Assembly (NCBI GenBank): GCA_045649685.1
Contig: JAZRQJ010000005.1
Span: 1 to 64,000 of the forward strand
Length of the DNA: 64,000 bases
From: RUG12519 sp045649685
Lineage (GTDB): Bacteria > Bacillota > Clostridia > Oscillospirales > Ruminococcaceae
Direction of reading: 5' to 3'
In this document: one piece after another, positions 1 to 8,734 of the stretch
Layout: every line of letters starts with the position of its first letter
Position numbering within the stretch: position 1 is the first letter of the stretch
Made by a program: the position numbers and the translations under genes
Notes under the pieces: generated by a model
Database searches by the model: none
The model's input: the letters and a program-made list of their open reading frames with translations, nothing else
Told to the model about the DNA's origin: nothing

Positions 1-3000
1 GTAATGCCGGTTATTGTTACGTCTAAAGGATCGATGCTGGCATATACATTTGCTGGCTGAGATGTTAATTTATAATTTTTAGGGGCATTACCAGATGAAT
101 CTAAAATTGCGAAATTTGAGAAATATACTTCTTTGTTGTTACCGGCATTTTTATCAGAGAATGAAGCACTTCCAGGACTAATAGATAGTTGGTCATTATT
201 TACTAAGTTTTGTATTTGAGCACTAGTTATATCGAATTCTGCACTTGTGTCTCCATTATAAGATCTTGAATTAACAACTATCCCGGATATTGTTACAGGA
301 CGTTTATTAACTGTAATAAATTTACTTTCAACTGTAAGTGGTTTATAGTTTTTATCGCCTGCTTTGGTTGCTTTTACCTGAAAACCTCCTGCCCCTACTA
401 TAGTTAATTTTCCTGTGTTTTGGTCTATAGTTGCAACATTTGGGGTATTAGGATCAGGTTTTATTTCATATGTTACGGCACCTGTTCCGCTACCCCCATT
501 TAAAGATATTATTCCAGGATCATCTCCGTATGTGTATGGTGAATTAAGATTATTAAAGTTTGCATCATCTGGCGATAATTCTTGAACTGATCTTTCAACA
601 TATAGTCTTACTGTATCTTTAGGTAAAGTTAAACCTTCTGCTATATTTGTTTCTCCAGCTGGAGTGAACGAAATTTCCAATGTATACGTACGTTCAGGCA
701 ATTGATTGAGATATTCGTGTTTTAAAATAATTTTACTATCTTCAATTGTATAATCGACATTTTTTTGTAAAGTGTAATTGGTTGTTAAATTAACAACATT
801 AGCTATTGTATTTCCATTTAAAATTACAGATAATTCCTTATTTTCTGCTTTAGGTTTGGTGTATGTTATTTCATCTGTTGCTATTGCACTGTCAGTATAA
901 AGTATTACACCATCACTGCGAATATAAGTTACATTGTTTGCGTTATCTGTTATTTTAGCATATATAAAGAATTTGTCGTTGAATAGTTCTTGTGGGACAT
1001 CAACATCGAAGGACACAGAATTTTCATCTGAAAGATCAGCAGGTTGCCAATTAGCATCTGCAGGAATCTCTGAAAAAGACGAATATCCTTGATCAGTTTT
1101 CAAATATTGTAATTCTTTTATTCCACTTGGTGTGTCTTCTACTATAATTTTAACATTTGTAGTATTATTAAATAGCAATCCGAAAGTTAAAGTATTTAGA
1201 AATGTATTGAAGGGGTTGTTTTTTATACTTATAGTTCCAGTTGGTAGAGTAGTGTCCACAACAAGTGTTTTGCTTGTTGATTCAGATGTGTTTCCTGCAA
1301 GATCGGTTTGAACAACAGATATTGTGTGTTCGCCTTCCGAAAGAGGTTCGCTTATTTCCCACTCACCCTTATCATCTACTATAGCAGTTCCAATTATGTT
1401 ATTATTTTCGTCAGTTACTGTTATTGTACATCCTTTTTCTCCTGTTCCATAAATAGTTGGAGTACTGCTATTACTATATTCAGAACTGGTTATTGTTGCG
1501 GGATCTGGTTTTATTTTATCTACCTTAACTAAAACAGGTTCTGATCGGCCAGATTGATCTTCAGCATCATATGCTTCAATTACTATGTTATATTCTCCGT
1601 CTTGTAAAATAGTAAAAGATAAATTTGAAGCACCTAATTGGTTTATTTGTAATAGATTAGAGCTAACTATGTCGGTAAATGTTGTTCCGCCATCAATAGA
1701 TATTTTGTATTGGTCGGGATTTATATTGGATGTTGCTGATGAAACGTTGTAAACTAAGTTAATATTTTTGTTGGACCAATCTCCAGCAGAATATGGGGTT
1801 TCATCTGCTTTAGTCAAACTTGTTAATGTAACTTGAGGTGTTAAAGTTGGATATTGAGCTGTTAAATTAACATCACTAGTAATAGGTGTAGTTGCGGTTA
1901 TTGTGTTGTTATCGCCGTCAATCCATCCAGATAAAGGAATACCGTTTTTAGTTAAATTGGTTGGAAGTTTTTCACCTAAAGTTTCACCAGCAACAAGAAA
2001 TACAGGATCAATATTTGTGTTATGGTTGCTATCAGAGCCACCGTTGAAATTGAACGTTACTGTGCGTAATATTATTTTTGATGCTGTTTGTGCATCGTTT
2101 ATATTTTCGTAAAATATACCTTCATAGTTAATTACATTTTTACTATTATCCATACCTGTATCCATACCTTCAGTGGCTGCTGGAACAGTGATTGAAATTA
2201 AACCAGTACTTTCACTTGTAAAGTGAATTGTAGATGACCAGTTATTGTATATTGCATTACCTTTGCCAGATTTATTGGTTGAATGACATCCAGAAATTTG
2301 ACCGCTGTATATTGTTAAGTTTGAAGTAGGATTATTACAGATACCACCACCATTTCTATCAGCTGTACAATCATGTATTGTAAGATCATTCATATATGTT
2401 TTCCCAGTACCTTCTGAATATATGCCTCCACCGTCATTAGAAGCGATACAGTTTGATATTGTTGAATTATTTAAGGTAGCTGTTCCAGAGCCTTTGAGGT
2501 ATATAGCTCCCCCATCGACAGCATCACATTCAATAAATTGAGAATTGTTTAATGTTATCTCACTAGCCCCTATATAAATGGCTCCCCCAAAGGTAGCATG
2601 ACAATTACTTATTGTTAGGTTGTTTGCGAATGATGTACTGGCTGTTAAATATATAGCCCCACCATTTGCAGCAGTACAATCAGAAATAGATGCACCATCT
2701 ATTTGTAATTCTGAGTTGTTGTCAATATAAATTATTCCATTAGCTTCTTGGGAGGTACAATTCATTATAGAACTATTCCCACTTAAGGTAATTTTTGTGG
2801 CATAACCGGTTTTTATTAAAGATTTACCTGTGGTTGAGTTAAAATTTTTTAATGTAGTTTCACTCATATTTAATGTTGAACCGCCATTATCTTGTATAGC
2901 ATTATATTGATTAAATACGTGAGAAGGACCTCCACAATCAATAGTAATATTATTTAAGTTAAGCGTTGAATTGTTAAGAGAAAATATTTGTATATTTTTA

Positions 3001-3311
3001 GTGCTAGTATTCGTTATTGTATTGCCGGCACCATTAATTGTTATTGTTTTGCCATAAGGAACTGAAAAGTAAGTACCTTCGGCTAATTCGTCATCATCAG
3101 GTATTATTATATTTTCACTTAGAGTTATTACGGTGATATCATTTGCATTATTAATTGCACTTTGTAGTTCGGAAAAATTTGAAACTGTGATTTCACTGTC
3201 TGCAAAAACTACATAGTTTAATAGGTTAGCGGGCAATGTGGAAGATATTATCGTTGCACAAATTAAAATTGATATTAATTTTTTAATGTTAACTATTAGT
3301 TTAGATTTCAT
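1..3311 (-). CDS. Secreted beta-helix / Ig-like surface protein (3' end outside window)
   Basis: The reading frame stays open from an ATG at 3311 to the window edge, about 1103 codons. A signal peptide is clear: basic start, hydrophobic stretch, and a likely cleavage after VVFA near residue 38. Residues about 40-370 look like a right-handed parallel beta-helix with repeated GGAIY/GGGIY motifs, each preceded by Cys (for example CHATFGGAIYIG). An InlB/Flg_new-type repeat follows (FNFNGG...LTAQY), then bacterial Ig-like modules (TPTIYGTGEKG), an X2-like module and a YDG-type module (RPVTISGI...RSYNGD). This composition is typical of large clostridial surface or adhesive proteins. The C-terminal anchor is not visible, so the attachment mode is unknown. 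An AAAGGA site lies upstream of the ATG. Confidence 0.85.
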   Translation of the reverse strand, partial: MKSKLIVNIKKLISILICATIISSTLPANLLNYVVFADSEITVSNFSELQSAINNANDITVITLSENIIIPDDDELAEGTYFSVPYGKTITINGAGNTITNTSTKNIQIFSLNNSTLNLNNITIDCGGPSHVFNQYNAIQDNGGSTLNMSETTLKNFNSTTGKSLIKTGYATKITLSGNSSIMNCTSQEANGIIYIDNNSELQIDGASISDCTAANGGAIYLTASTSFANNLTISNCHATFGGAIYIGASEITLNNSQFIECDAVDGGAIYLKGSGTATLNNSTISNCIASNDGGGIYSEGTGKTYMNDLTIHDCTADRNGGGICNNPTSNLTIYSGQISGCHSTNKSGKGNAIYNNWSSTIHFTSESTGLISITVPAATEGMDTGMDNSKNVINYEGIFYENINDAQTASKIILRTVTFNFNGGSDSNHNTNIDPVFLVAGETLGEKLPTNLTKNGIPLSGWIDGDNNTITATTPITSDVNLTAQYPTLTPQVTLTSLTKADETPYSAGDWSNKNINLVYNVSSATSNINPDQYKISIDGGTTFTDIVSSNLLQINQLGASNLSFTILQDGEYNIVIEAYDAEDQSGRSEPVLVKVDKIKPDPATITSSEYSNSSTPTIYGTGEKGCTITVTDENNNIIGTAIVDDKGEWEISEPLSEGEHTISVVQTDLAGNTSESTSKTLVVDTTLPTGTISIKNNPFNTFLNTLTFGLLFNNTTNVKIIVEDTPSGIKELQYLKTDQGYSSFSEIPADANWQPADLSDENSVSFDVDVPQELFNDKFFIYAKITDNANNVTYIRSDGVILYTDSAIATDEITYTKPKAENKELSVILNGNTIANVVNLTTNYTLQKNVDYTIEDSKIILKHEYLNQLPERTYTLEISFTPAGETNIAEGLTLPKDTVRLYVERSVQELSPDDANFNNLNSPYTYGDDPGIISLNGGSGTGAVTYEIKPDPNTPNVATIDQNTGKLTIVGAGGFQVKATKAGDKNYKPLTVESKFITVNKRPVTISGIVVNSRSYNGDTSAEFDITSAQIQNLVNNDQLSISPGSASFSDKNAGNNKEVYFSNFAILDSSGNAPKNYKLTSQPANVYASIDPLDVTITGI

Positions 3312-3802
3312 AATAACACCCATTCCTTTCTGATAACTTTTTGAAATGTGTTGTTTATTACTTTTTATAAAAATCTGAATAAATTATATAAATATGAAAT
3401 TAATCAAAAATTTATATACATATAAAAATAGTATTAACAAAAAAATAAAATTTTTGAAAAATATAAAACCTTAAAAAGGTTTTGTTGTTGAAAATCAACT
3501 AAAATACCCGTTTGTGTTAAGTAATTATATCACATTTTGTCAAAATGTGTCAATCTTTAATATTGAATTTACATTAATATTATTAAACTTATATTAATAT
3601 TAAATTCAAATAGCTGTAATTGTGAATTATTCAGGATTATATTGATATATTTTGATAAAAAACAAAAATATATAAATTTGATATATATAATTAAAAAATG
3701 TTGTAGAATGGGAAAATAAATGTTTTTTGATTTTAATATGTTAATGTTTACAAAAATATTAAGGTGTAATTTGTAGTATGTTAACAAAGTTGATGCAAAC
3801 AT
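3312..3802. other. Long AT-rich intergenic stretch with surface-protein leader
   Basis: No credible gene is seen here. On the minus strand it holds the promoter of the surface-protein gene (3524-3553) and an approximately 205-base leader. The leader contains a small hairpin (AAAACCTT/AAGGTTTT, 3465-3483). The rest (3554-3802) is AT-rich and carries no recognisable element. Confidence 0.5.
3524..3553 (-). promoter_or_regulatory. Sigma-A promoter with palindromic operator in its spacer
   Basis: Read on the minus strand: TTGACA (3548-3553), an 18-base spacer, TATAAT (3524-3529). The spacer region is almost filled by a perfect palindrome, CACATTTTG-1-CAAAATGTG (3531-3549), that overlaps the -35 end. 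A repressor bound there would block the polymerase, so this is a candidate operator. Transcription would start near 3517 and read into the surface-protein gene. Confidence 0.7.
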
Positions 3803-3839
3803 AAAGAAGCAACCTGCTTTTATAGCAAGTTGCTTCTTT
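3803..3839 (-). terminator. Hairpin downstream of tRNA-Ser
   Basis: AAAGAAGCAAC and its complement GTTGCTTCTTT form a long stem immediately 3' of the serine tRNA on the minus strand. The position suits a transcription terminator, although the following U tract is short. Confidence 0.6.
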
Positions 3840-3849
3840 ATAAATACAT

Positions 3850-3941
3850 TGGCGGAGAGAGAGGGATTCGAACCCTCGGTACCTAGTAGCGGTACACACG
3901 ATTTCCAATCGTGCGCCTTAGGCCAGCTCAGCCATCTCTCC
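3850..3941 (-). tRNA. tRNA-Ser (GGA)
   Basis: Minus-strand cloverleaf with acceptor GGAGAGA/TCTCTCC, discriminator G and an encoded CCA. The anticodon stem-loop is CACGA-TTGGAAA-TCGTG, giving anticodon GGA (serine). A long variable arm (about GTACCGCTACTAGGTAC) is typical of class II serine tRNAs. The T arm GAGGG-TTCGAAT-CCCTC is intact. It is 92 bases including CCA. Confidence 0.96.
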
Positions 3942-3951
3942 AACGAAGGTC

Positions 3952-3981
3952 ATTATATCATGAAAAAGTTGTTCGTGTCAA
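3952..3981 (-). promoter_or_regulatory. Sigma-A promoter of tRNA-Ser
   Basis: On the minus strand TTGACA (3976-3981), an 18-base spacer and TATAAT (3952-3957) lie about 10 bases upstream of the tRNA 5' end. Both hexamers match consensus. Confidence 0.8.
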
Positions 3982-4083
3982 TGGCTTTATAAATATTTAC
4001 TATGTTTTGAATTTGGTTTAGTAATATATTGAATTTGCAGTGAATACAATTAAGATAAATAAAAAAATCAAGGAGGTTAAGTA

Positions 4084-4998
4084 ATGGCATATTATCCAGA
4101 GGGAATTATATACAATAGTCCTGAAAATATAAACTTTTTTAAAAATATAGATTCTCTGAAATGGGCGCAGAAAAATGAACACATACTTGAAGCTGTGGCT
4201 GTATGTTGTGATGAACAACACAATTTAATTCTTTCTTTACCCAATAATATGAAAGGAATTATTCCAAGAGATGAGGGAGCAATTGGAATAAAAGAAGGAA
4301 CAACTAGGGACATAGCAATGATTTCAAGAGTAAGTAAACCCGTATGTTTTGTTATCAAAGGGGGAATAGGGACTGATTGCCTCATTCTTTCAAGAAAACG
4401 AGCACAAGAAATTTGTCGTGAAAACTACATATCTAAACTTATTCCAGGAGATATTATAAATGCAGTCGTAACACATTTTGAAAATTATGGTAGTTTTGTA
4501 GATATAGGGTGTGGGATAGCGTCATTAATACCAATAGATTCTATTTCAATTTCTCGCATCTCACATCCACGTGATAGATTTACAAACGGTCAAAAAATAT
4601 TTGCAGTTGTAAAATCTGTTGAGGATGATGGTAAAATATGTCTTTCTCATAAGGAACTTTTAGGTAATTGGTTAGAAAATGCTGAAAAATTTAATGCTGG
4701 AGAAACAGTTTGCGGGATTGTTAGGTCAATAACAAATTATGGAATATTTGTTGAATTGAAACCAAATCTGGCCGGACTTGCAGAAAATAAAAATGATGTT
4801 GAGTTAGGAGACAGAGTTTCTGTTTTTATAAAAAGCTTGATTCCAGAAAAAATGAAAGTAAAATTAGCAATAGTAGATTCTTTTTCTAACCAATCCAAAC
4901 CGGATCCAGTTGAATATTTTATTACAAATGGACACATTTCACATTGGAAGTATTCTCCAGAATTTTGTGAAAAAACCATAGAAAGTAATTTTAACTAA
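4084..4998 (+). CDS. S1 RNA-binding domain protein (ribosomal S1-like)
   Basis: A 304-residue protein with several OB-fold S1 repeats. One spans about residues 118-196 (PGDIINAVVTHFENYGSFVDIG...ICLSHKE) and the next about 205-265 (GETVCGIVRSITNYGIFVEL). The N-terminal 110 residues look like a further diverged S1-type barrel containing the phrase GIIPRDEG. Clostridial genomes often carry such short S1-like proteins distinct from full-length RpsA or the IspH-S1 fusion. The role is presumably RNA or ribosome binding. The start is set by AAGGAGG eight bases before ATG. It lies divergent from tRNA-Ser and converges on the pseudouridine synthase with a 10-base gap. Confidence 0.85.
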   Translation: MAYYPEGIIYNSPENINFFKNIDSLKWAQKNEHILEAVAVCCDEQHNLILSLPNNMKGIIPRDEGAIGIKEGTTRDIAMISRVSKPVCFVIKGGIGTDCLILSRKRAQEICRENYISKLIPGDIINAVVTHFENYGSFVDIGCGIASLIPIDSISISRISHPRDRFTNGQKIFAVVKSVEDDGKICLSHKELLGNWLENAEKFNAGETVCGIVRSITNYGIFVELKPNLAGLAENKNDVELGDRVSVFIKSLIPEKMKVKLAIVDSFSNQSKPDPVEYFITNGHISHWKYSPEFCEKTIESNFN

Positions 4999-5008
4999 AT
5001 TACTAGTT

Positions 5009-5749
5009 TTATAGATTAGTATAAGACTTTTTGACGGCTTGTTTTAAAGCTTTTAATTCTAAAGGTTTTAGTTCTCGCCAAGTTCCTGGTTTTAACATTC
5101 CTAATTTTATTGGACCTATGTGTGTTCGTTTTAATCTAGCAACTTGTAAGCCAATTTTTTCCATCATTTTTCTAATTTGTCTGTTTCTACCTTCTGTAAT
5201 TGTCATAGACAAAACAACTCTGTTTGGTTCTTTAGAAATAACATGAATAACTGCTGGCATAGTCTTTTTGCCATCTATGTATACACCTTCTGCTAACTTG
5301 GCAAGTTGTTCATCGTTAATATCTGGCCGTATTGTTACTCTATATGTTTTAGAAATGTGCCCCTTAGGGTGCATAACTTTATTTGCAAAATCTCCGTCAT
5401 TTGTAAATAACAATAAACCTTCTGAATTCATGTCTAGCCTACCTATGGGATATACTCTTGACTCGACGTTTGATACTAATTCAGCTACGCATTTTTTGGC
5501 GTGATCATCTGACATAGTGCAAACATAACCCCTAGGTTTATTTAGCATTATATATTTATATTGTTTATTTTTTGAATTATTAATTACTTTATTGTCGATA
5601 GATATTTTATCTGTTGGAGAGGCTTTATATCCTAATGATACCAAATGTCCATTACATTTTACTCTGTTTTGGGATATCATTTTTTCTGCTCTCCTGCGGG
5701 AACAAAATCCACTATCGGCAATTATTTTTTGTATTCTGATTTTTTGCAT
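5009..5749 (-). CDS. rluB: rRNA pseudouridine synthase, RsuA/RluB/RluF family
   Basis: A 246-residue protein. An N-terminal S4 RNA-binding domain (RIQKIIADSGFCSRRRAEKMI, residues about 4-60) is followed by the catalytic domain. That domain has the family motif PIGRLDMNSEGLLLFTNDG, whose Asp is the catalytic residue, and ends with EGRNRQIRKM. The family isomerises specific uridines in 16S or 23S rRNA. RluB (23S position near 2605) is the usual Firmicutes assignment but RsuA cannot be excluded from sequence alone. It lies 25 bases downstream of nhaC on the same strand, so co-transcription is likely. The start ATG is preceded by AGGAGATAAA. Confidence 0.92.
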   Translation of the reverse strand: MQKIRIQKIIADSGFCSRRRAEKMISQNRVKCNGHLVSLGYKASPTDKISIDNKVINNSKNKQYKYIMLNKPRGYVCTMSDDHAKKCVAELVSNVESRVYPIGRLDMNSEGLLLFTNDGDFANKVMHPKGHISKTYRVTIRPDINDEQLAKLAEGVYIDGKKTMPAVIHVISKEPNRVVLSMTITEGRNRQIRKMMEKIGLQVARLKRTHIGPIKLGMLKPGTWRELKPLELKALKQAVKKSYTNL

Positions 5750-5774
5750 TTTATCTCCTGTAAATATGTGTTAA

Positions 5775-7100
5775 CTACACCGTAACTTTAGTTTGATTTT
5801 TTTGTACTAATATAAATATTGATATACTTATCAATAAGAAGAATAAATAATATAATTGACTAATAATTTCTAAACTAGCTATTCCACTCAAACTAGTTGC
5901 AATTAATATTTGTGCACCGTATGGTATTATGCCTTGGGTTATACATGAGATGGCATCTAAAAGAGTGGAAGATTTTATTGGTTCTATATTATACTCTCTG
6001 CTTATATCTTTGGCAACAGGTGAAGATATAATAATTGCAACTGTATTATTTGCTGTGGCAATATCTGTTATGAATGTTAGAATGCAAATTCCTAACATTC
6101 CTCCTCGTTTTGTATGGAACACTTTTTTGATATGATTTAATATAGCGTTGAAACCACCATTTTCCTTTATTAATGCACATATGGATGATACAAGAATTGT
6201 TACTATTATCGTTTCAAACATTTGAGAAGTTCCTGATTTCATAGAACTTAAAATAGATATAAAAGAAAGATTACCAGTTATAGCTCCAGCAATACCAAAG
6301 AGGACTATACCAGTTCCTAATACTATAAAAACATTGATTGCTAATAATGACATTACCAAAACTATTAGATAAGGAATTACCTTTATAATATCAAAATCAG
6401 GAGCCTTAAATTCATAAATTGGATTAGATAAAGATAGAAATAATAAAACTAGAATGGTAGCTATTGTTGCAGGCAATGCTAATTTTAAATTTAAATTGAA
6501 TTTATCTTTTATTTTTACGCCCTGTGTTTTAGTTGCAGCTATTGTTGTATCCGATATAAAAGACAAATTATCACCGAACATAGCTCCACAAATAACAGTT
6601 GCTGTGCATAGAGAAGCGGATAAACCACTGTTTTGTGAAGTTTGAGTTGCAATTGGAACCAAAACAGCTATTGTGCCAACGCTTGTTCCAGTTGCCATTG
6701 ATATAACTGTAGCAATAAGAAAAAGACCTATAGTTACAAAATTGGGAGGGATAAAATTGAGAAGACAATTCGCCATGTTAGATGCTCCGCCAACATCTTT
6801 TGCAATACCGCTGAAAGCACCTGACAATAGAAATATAAATATCATTATTACAATATTTTCATCAGCAAACCCTTTAGCACAAACCTTCATTTTTTCATCA
6901 AACGAAAGTTTTCTGTTCTGTATTAATGCGACAACTAATGCTATGCAAAAAGCAACGACAATCGGCATTATATAGAAACCCATTTGGCCTTCCATAGGAG
7001 AAATATACTCGAAAAATATACCGGTTCCTAAGTATACTACTAGAAAAACTAAAATAGGTAATAATGCTAAAAAATTATCGTTTGCTTTTTTTTGATTCAT
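5775..7100 (-). CDS. nhaC: Na+/H+ antiporter, NhaC family
   Basis: A polytopic membrane protein of about 441 residues with some 10-12 hydrophobic segments. It carries NhaC-type signatures: TGTSVGTIAVLVPIA, GAMFGDNLSFISDTT and DAISCITQGIIPYGAQ. The family exchanges sodium for protons or related ions/metabolites across the cytoplasmic membrane, so the exact substrate is open. The start used here is the ATG at 7100, which has GGAG eleven bases upstream. A longer TTG reading from 7121 would put the start before that site and is less likely. Probably heads an operon with the pseudouridine synthase. Confidence 0.88.
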   Translation of the reverse strand: MNQKKANDNFLALLPILVFLVVYLGTGIFFEYISPMEGQMGFYIMPIVVAFCIALVVALIQNRKLSFDEKMKVCAKGFADENIVIMIFIFLLSGAFSGIAKDVGGASNMANCLLNFIPPNFVTIGLFLIATVISMATGTSVGTIAVLVPIATQTSQNSGLSASLCTATVICGAMFGDNLSFISDTTIAATKTQGVKIKDKFNLNLKLALPATIATILVLLFLSLSNPIYEFKAPDFDIIKVIPYLIVLVMSLLAINVFIVLGTGIVLFGIAGAITGNLSFISILSSMKSGTSQMFETIIVTILVSSICALIKENGGFNAILNHIKKVFHTKRGGMLGICILTFITDIATANNTVAIIISSPVAKDISREYNIEPIKSSTLLDAISCITQGIIPYGAQILIATSLSGIASLEIISQLYYLFFLLISISIFILVQKNQTKVTV

Positions 7101-7201
7101 AAAAAATACATCTCCGTTCAATCTTTATTTATAGTTTTCTACTAACATAGCATAAAATTGTCTAGACATATTATATAAATATATGTATGTTAATTTAGGA
7201 T

Positions 7202-7230
7202 ATTATACCATTAGTTATTGTAGAATTCAA
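7202..7230 (-). promoter_or_regulatory. Sigma-A promoter of nhaC
   Basis: Minus strand: TTGAAT (7225-7230), 17-base spacer, TATAAT (7202-7207), about 100 bases upstream of the nhaC ATG. Confidence 0.65.
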
Positions 7231-7264
7231 GATAAAATTTATATATGATTAATTTGAATTTTAT

Positions 7265-7293
7265 TTGTTGTTTTGTATGGTTTGTGTTAGAAT
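7265..7293 (+). promoter_or_regulatory. Probable promoter of queH
   Basis: TTGTTG (7265-7270), 17-base spacer, TAGAAT (7288-7293), 54 bases before the queH ATG. The hexamers are moderate matches to consensus. Confidence 0.45.
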
Positions 7294-7347
7294 TACCTTA
7301 AATGGATCTGGATTATTATTGATGTTTATATAAAGGAATGAGTGACT

Positions 7348-7887
7348 ATGAAATTATTATTACATGTTTGTTGTGCACCTTGTTCTATAATGTGCATAGA
7401 AACTTTAAGAAAGGAAAACATAGAACCAACATTGTTTTGGTATAATCCTAATATACATCCTTTTACAGAATATAGAAGTAGAAAAAATGCACTTATAGAA
7501 TATGCGAAAAAAATGCAACTGGAAGTTATTGTTGATGATGATTATGGACTTAGATCTTTTGTGTCTGCAGTTACACCCAATTTTAATTTAAGATGTGATT
7601 ATTGCTATACTGAAAGATTAAATAAAACGGCTAATTATGCTATGAATAATGGATATGATGCTTTTTCAACTACGTTGCTTATTAGTCCATATCAAAATCA
7701 TGATCGTATAAAACAAGTATCAGAAAAAATATCTTATGATACTAAAACACAATTTTTGTATAGAGATTTTAGACCATATTTTAGGGAAGGGCAGAATATC
7801 GCTAGAAGTTTGGACATATATATGCAAAAATATTGTGGATGTATATTTAGTGAAGAGGATAGATATATGAAAAATAAGAAAAAATAA
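7348..7887 (+). CDS. queH: Epoxyqueuosine reductase QueH
   Basis: A 179-residue protein of the DUF208/QueH family. QueH performs the last step of queuosine synthesis in tRNA, reducing epoxyqueuosine, and replaces the unrelated QueG in many anaerobes. Four conserved cysteines are present as two pairs: HVCCAPCS near the N-terminus and LRCDYCY in the middle, with a further C-terminal pair KYCGCIFSEEDR. These ligate the iron-sulfur cluster and adjacent metal site. The ATG at 7348 is chosen because AAAGGA lies about ten bases upstream; a GTG two codons earlier is too close to that site. Transcribed alone, with a hairpin downstream. Confidence 0.92.
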   Translation: MKLLLHVCCAPCSIMCIETLRKENIEPTLFWYNPNIHPFTEYRSRKNALIEYAKKMQLEVIVDDDYGLRSFVSAVTPNFNLRCDYCYTERLNKTANYAMNNGYDAFSTTLLISPYQNHDRIKQVSEKISYDTKTQFLYRDFRPYFREGQNIARSLDIYMQKYCGCIFSEEDRYMKNKKK

Positions 7888-7910
7888 AAATTAATTGAAT
7901 TTAGTATGTG

Positions 7911-7946
7911 GCATATACCGCATGGTATATATTAATTTTTTATTAA
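7911..7946 (+). terminator. Probable terminator after queH
   Basis: Perfect ATATACC-GCAT-GGTATAT hairpin (7913-7930), followed by ATTAATTTTTTATT. The stem is AT-rich and short, so the terminator may be weak. Confidence 0.55.
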
Positions 7947-7950
7947 TATA

Positions 7951-7979
7951 TTGACATAACATACATTTTTTGTTAATAT
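7951..7979 (+). promoter_or_regulatory. Sigma-A promoter upstream of the RiPP locus
   Basis: TTGACA (7951-7956), exactly 17 bases, TAATAT (7974-7979). This is the only strong plus-strand promoter found upstream of the regulatory/export/precursor genes. The start site would be near 7986, giving an untranslated leader of about 240 bases before the STAS gene. That AT-rich leader has no riboswitch that I recognise. Confidence 0.7.
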
Positions 7980-8225
7980 TAAGTTATGAATTTGGTAAAT
8001 ATTGTATATTTATCGTGCTTTTTGTATTCTTTTATTTTAGCTTTTTATAATTATTTGTGACTTTTATAAAAAGCGGTTGATTTTTATTAGATTTTTATGG
8101 GTATAATAGAAATGTGTATTGATAATTTTGCTTAGAGATGGAATTATATTTTTATGTTTTGGCATTTAAATATATACGTTTAGTTGTTTTTAACAAACAA
8201 ATACTAATCAAAAGGAGAGTGCATT

Positions 8226-8522
8226 ATGGAAATTATAAAAAATCTTGATAATGACAAGTTAACGATAGCAGTTAAAGGAAGATTAGATACTACAACAGCA
8301 CCTTCTCTAGAGAGAGAATTAAAAAGTGGATTAAATGGGATTTCGGAACTGATTTTTGACTTATCTGATCTTGTTTATATTTCTTCTGCAGGTTTGAGAG
8401 TTTTGCTTTCTGCACAAAAAGTAATGAATAAGCAAGGTAAGATGGTAGTGCAACATGCTAATACAGACATAATGGATGTTTTTGAAGTTACCGGTTTTGT
8501 AGATATATTAAATATAGAATGA
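8226..8522 (+). CDS. STAS-domain anti-anti-sigma factor (SpoIIAA/RsbV-like)
   Basis: A 98-residue single STAS domain. The motif DLVYISSAGLRVLL holds the serine that, in SpoIIAA/RsbV proteins, is phosphorylated by the cognate kinase and dephosphorylated by a PP2C phosphatase. The unphosphorylated form binds the kinase and frees its sigma factor or other client. A strong AAAGGAGAG site precedes the ATG. Its two expected partners, a SpoIIE-type phosphatase (10344) and an RsbW-type kinase (12056), lie downstream on the same strand. A 212-base gap separates it from the next gene. No sigma factor is encoded nearby, so the regulated client is unknown. Confidence 0.9.
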   Translation: MEIIKNLDNDKLTIAVKGRLDTTTAPSLERELKSGLNGISELIFDLSDLVYISSAGLRVLLSAQKVMNKQGKMVVQHANTDIMDVFEVTGFVDILNIE

Positions 8523-8734
8523 TTGTGTATTTGTTTTTTTCTTACTATGAAATTTAAGATGAAATTTGATTTAAGTTATTTAAATTAGAGTTTTTATAAA
8601 TTAAAATAAAATAGATTTGATGGCAGTTTTTTTTGTGTAATAAGATTACTGTTGTTTTTTGTATATGCAATAAGTTTGTAAAATATTCTAAATTGAACTT
8701 ATATTCAAATTTTATTGTTAAAGAGAGGGTAAAA

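Noticed and set aside
1308..2112. Plus-strand open frames inside the surface-protein gene
   Set aside because: Antisense shadows of a continuous minus-strand coding frame with clear domain motifs.
3569..3943. A 124-codon minus-strand reading frame over the tRNA-Ser region
   Set aside because: It covers a perfect serine tRNA and its terminator and has low-complexity content; no ribosome site.
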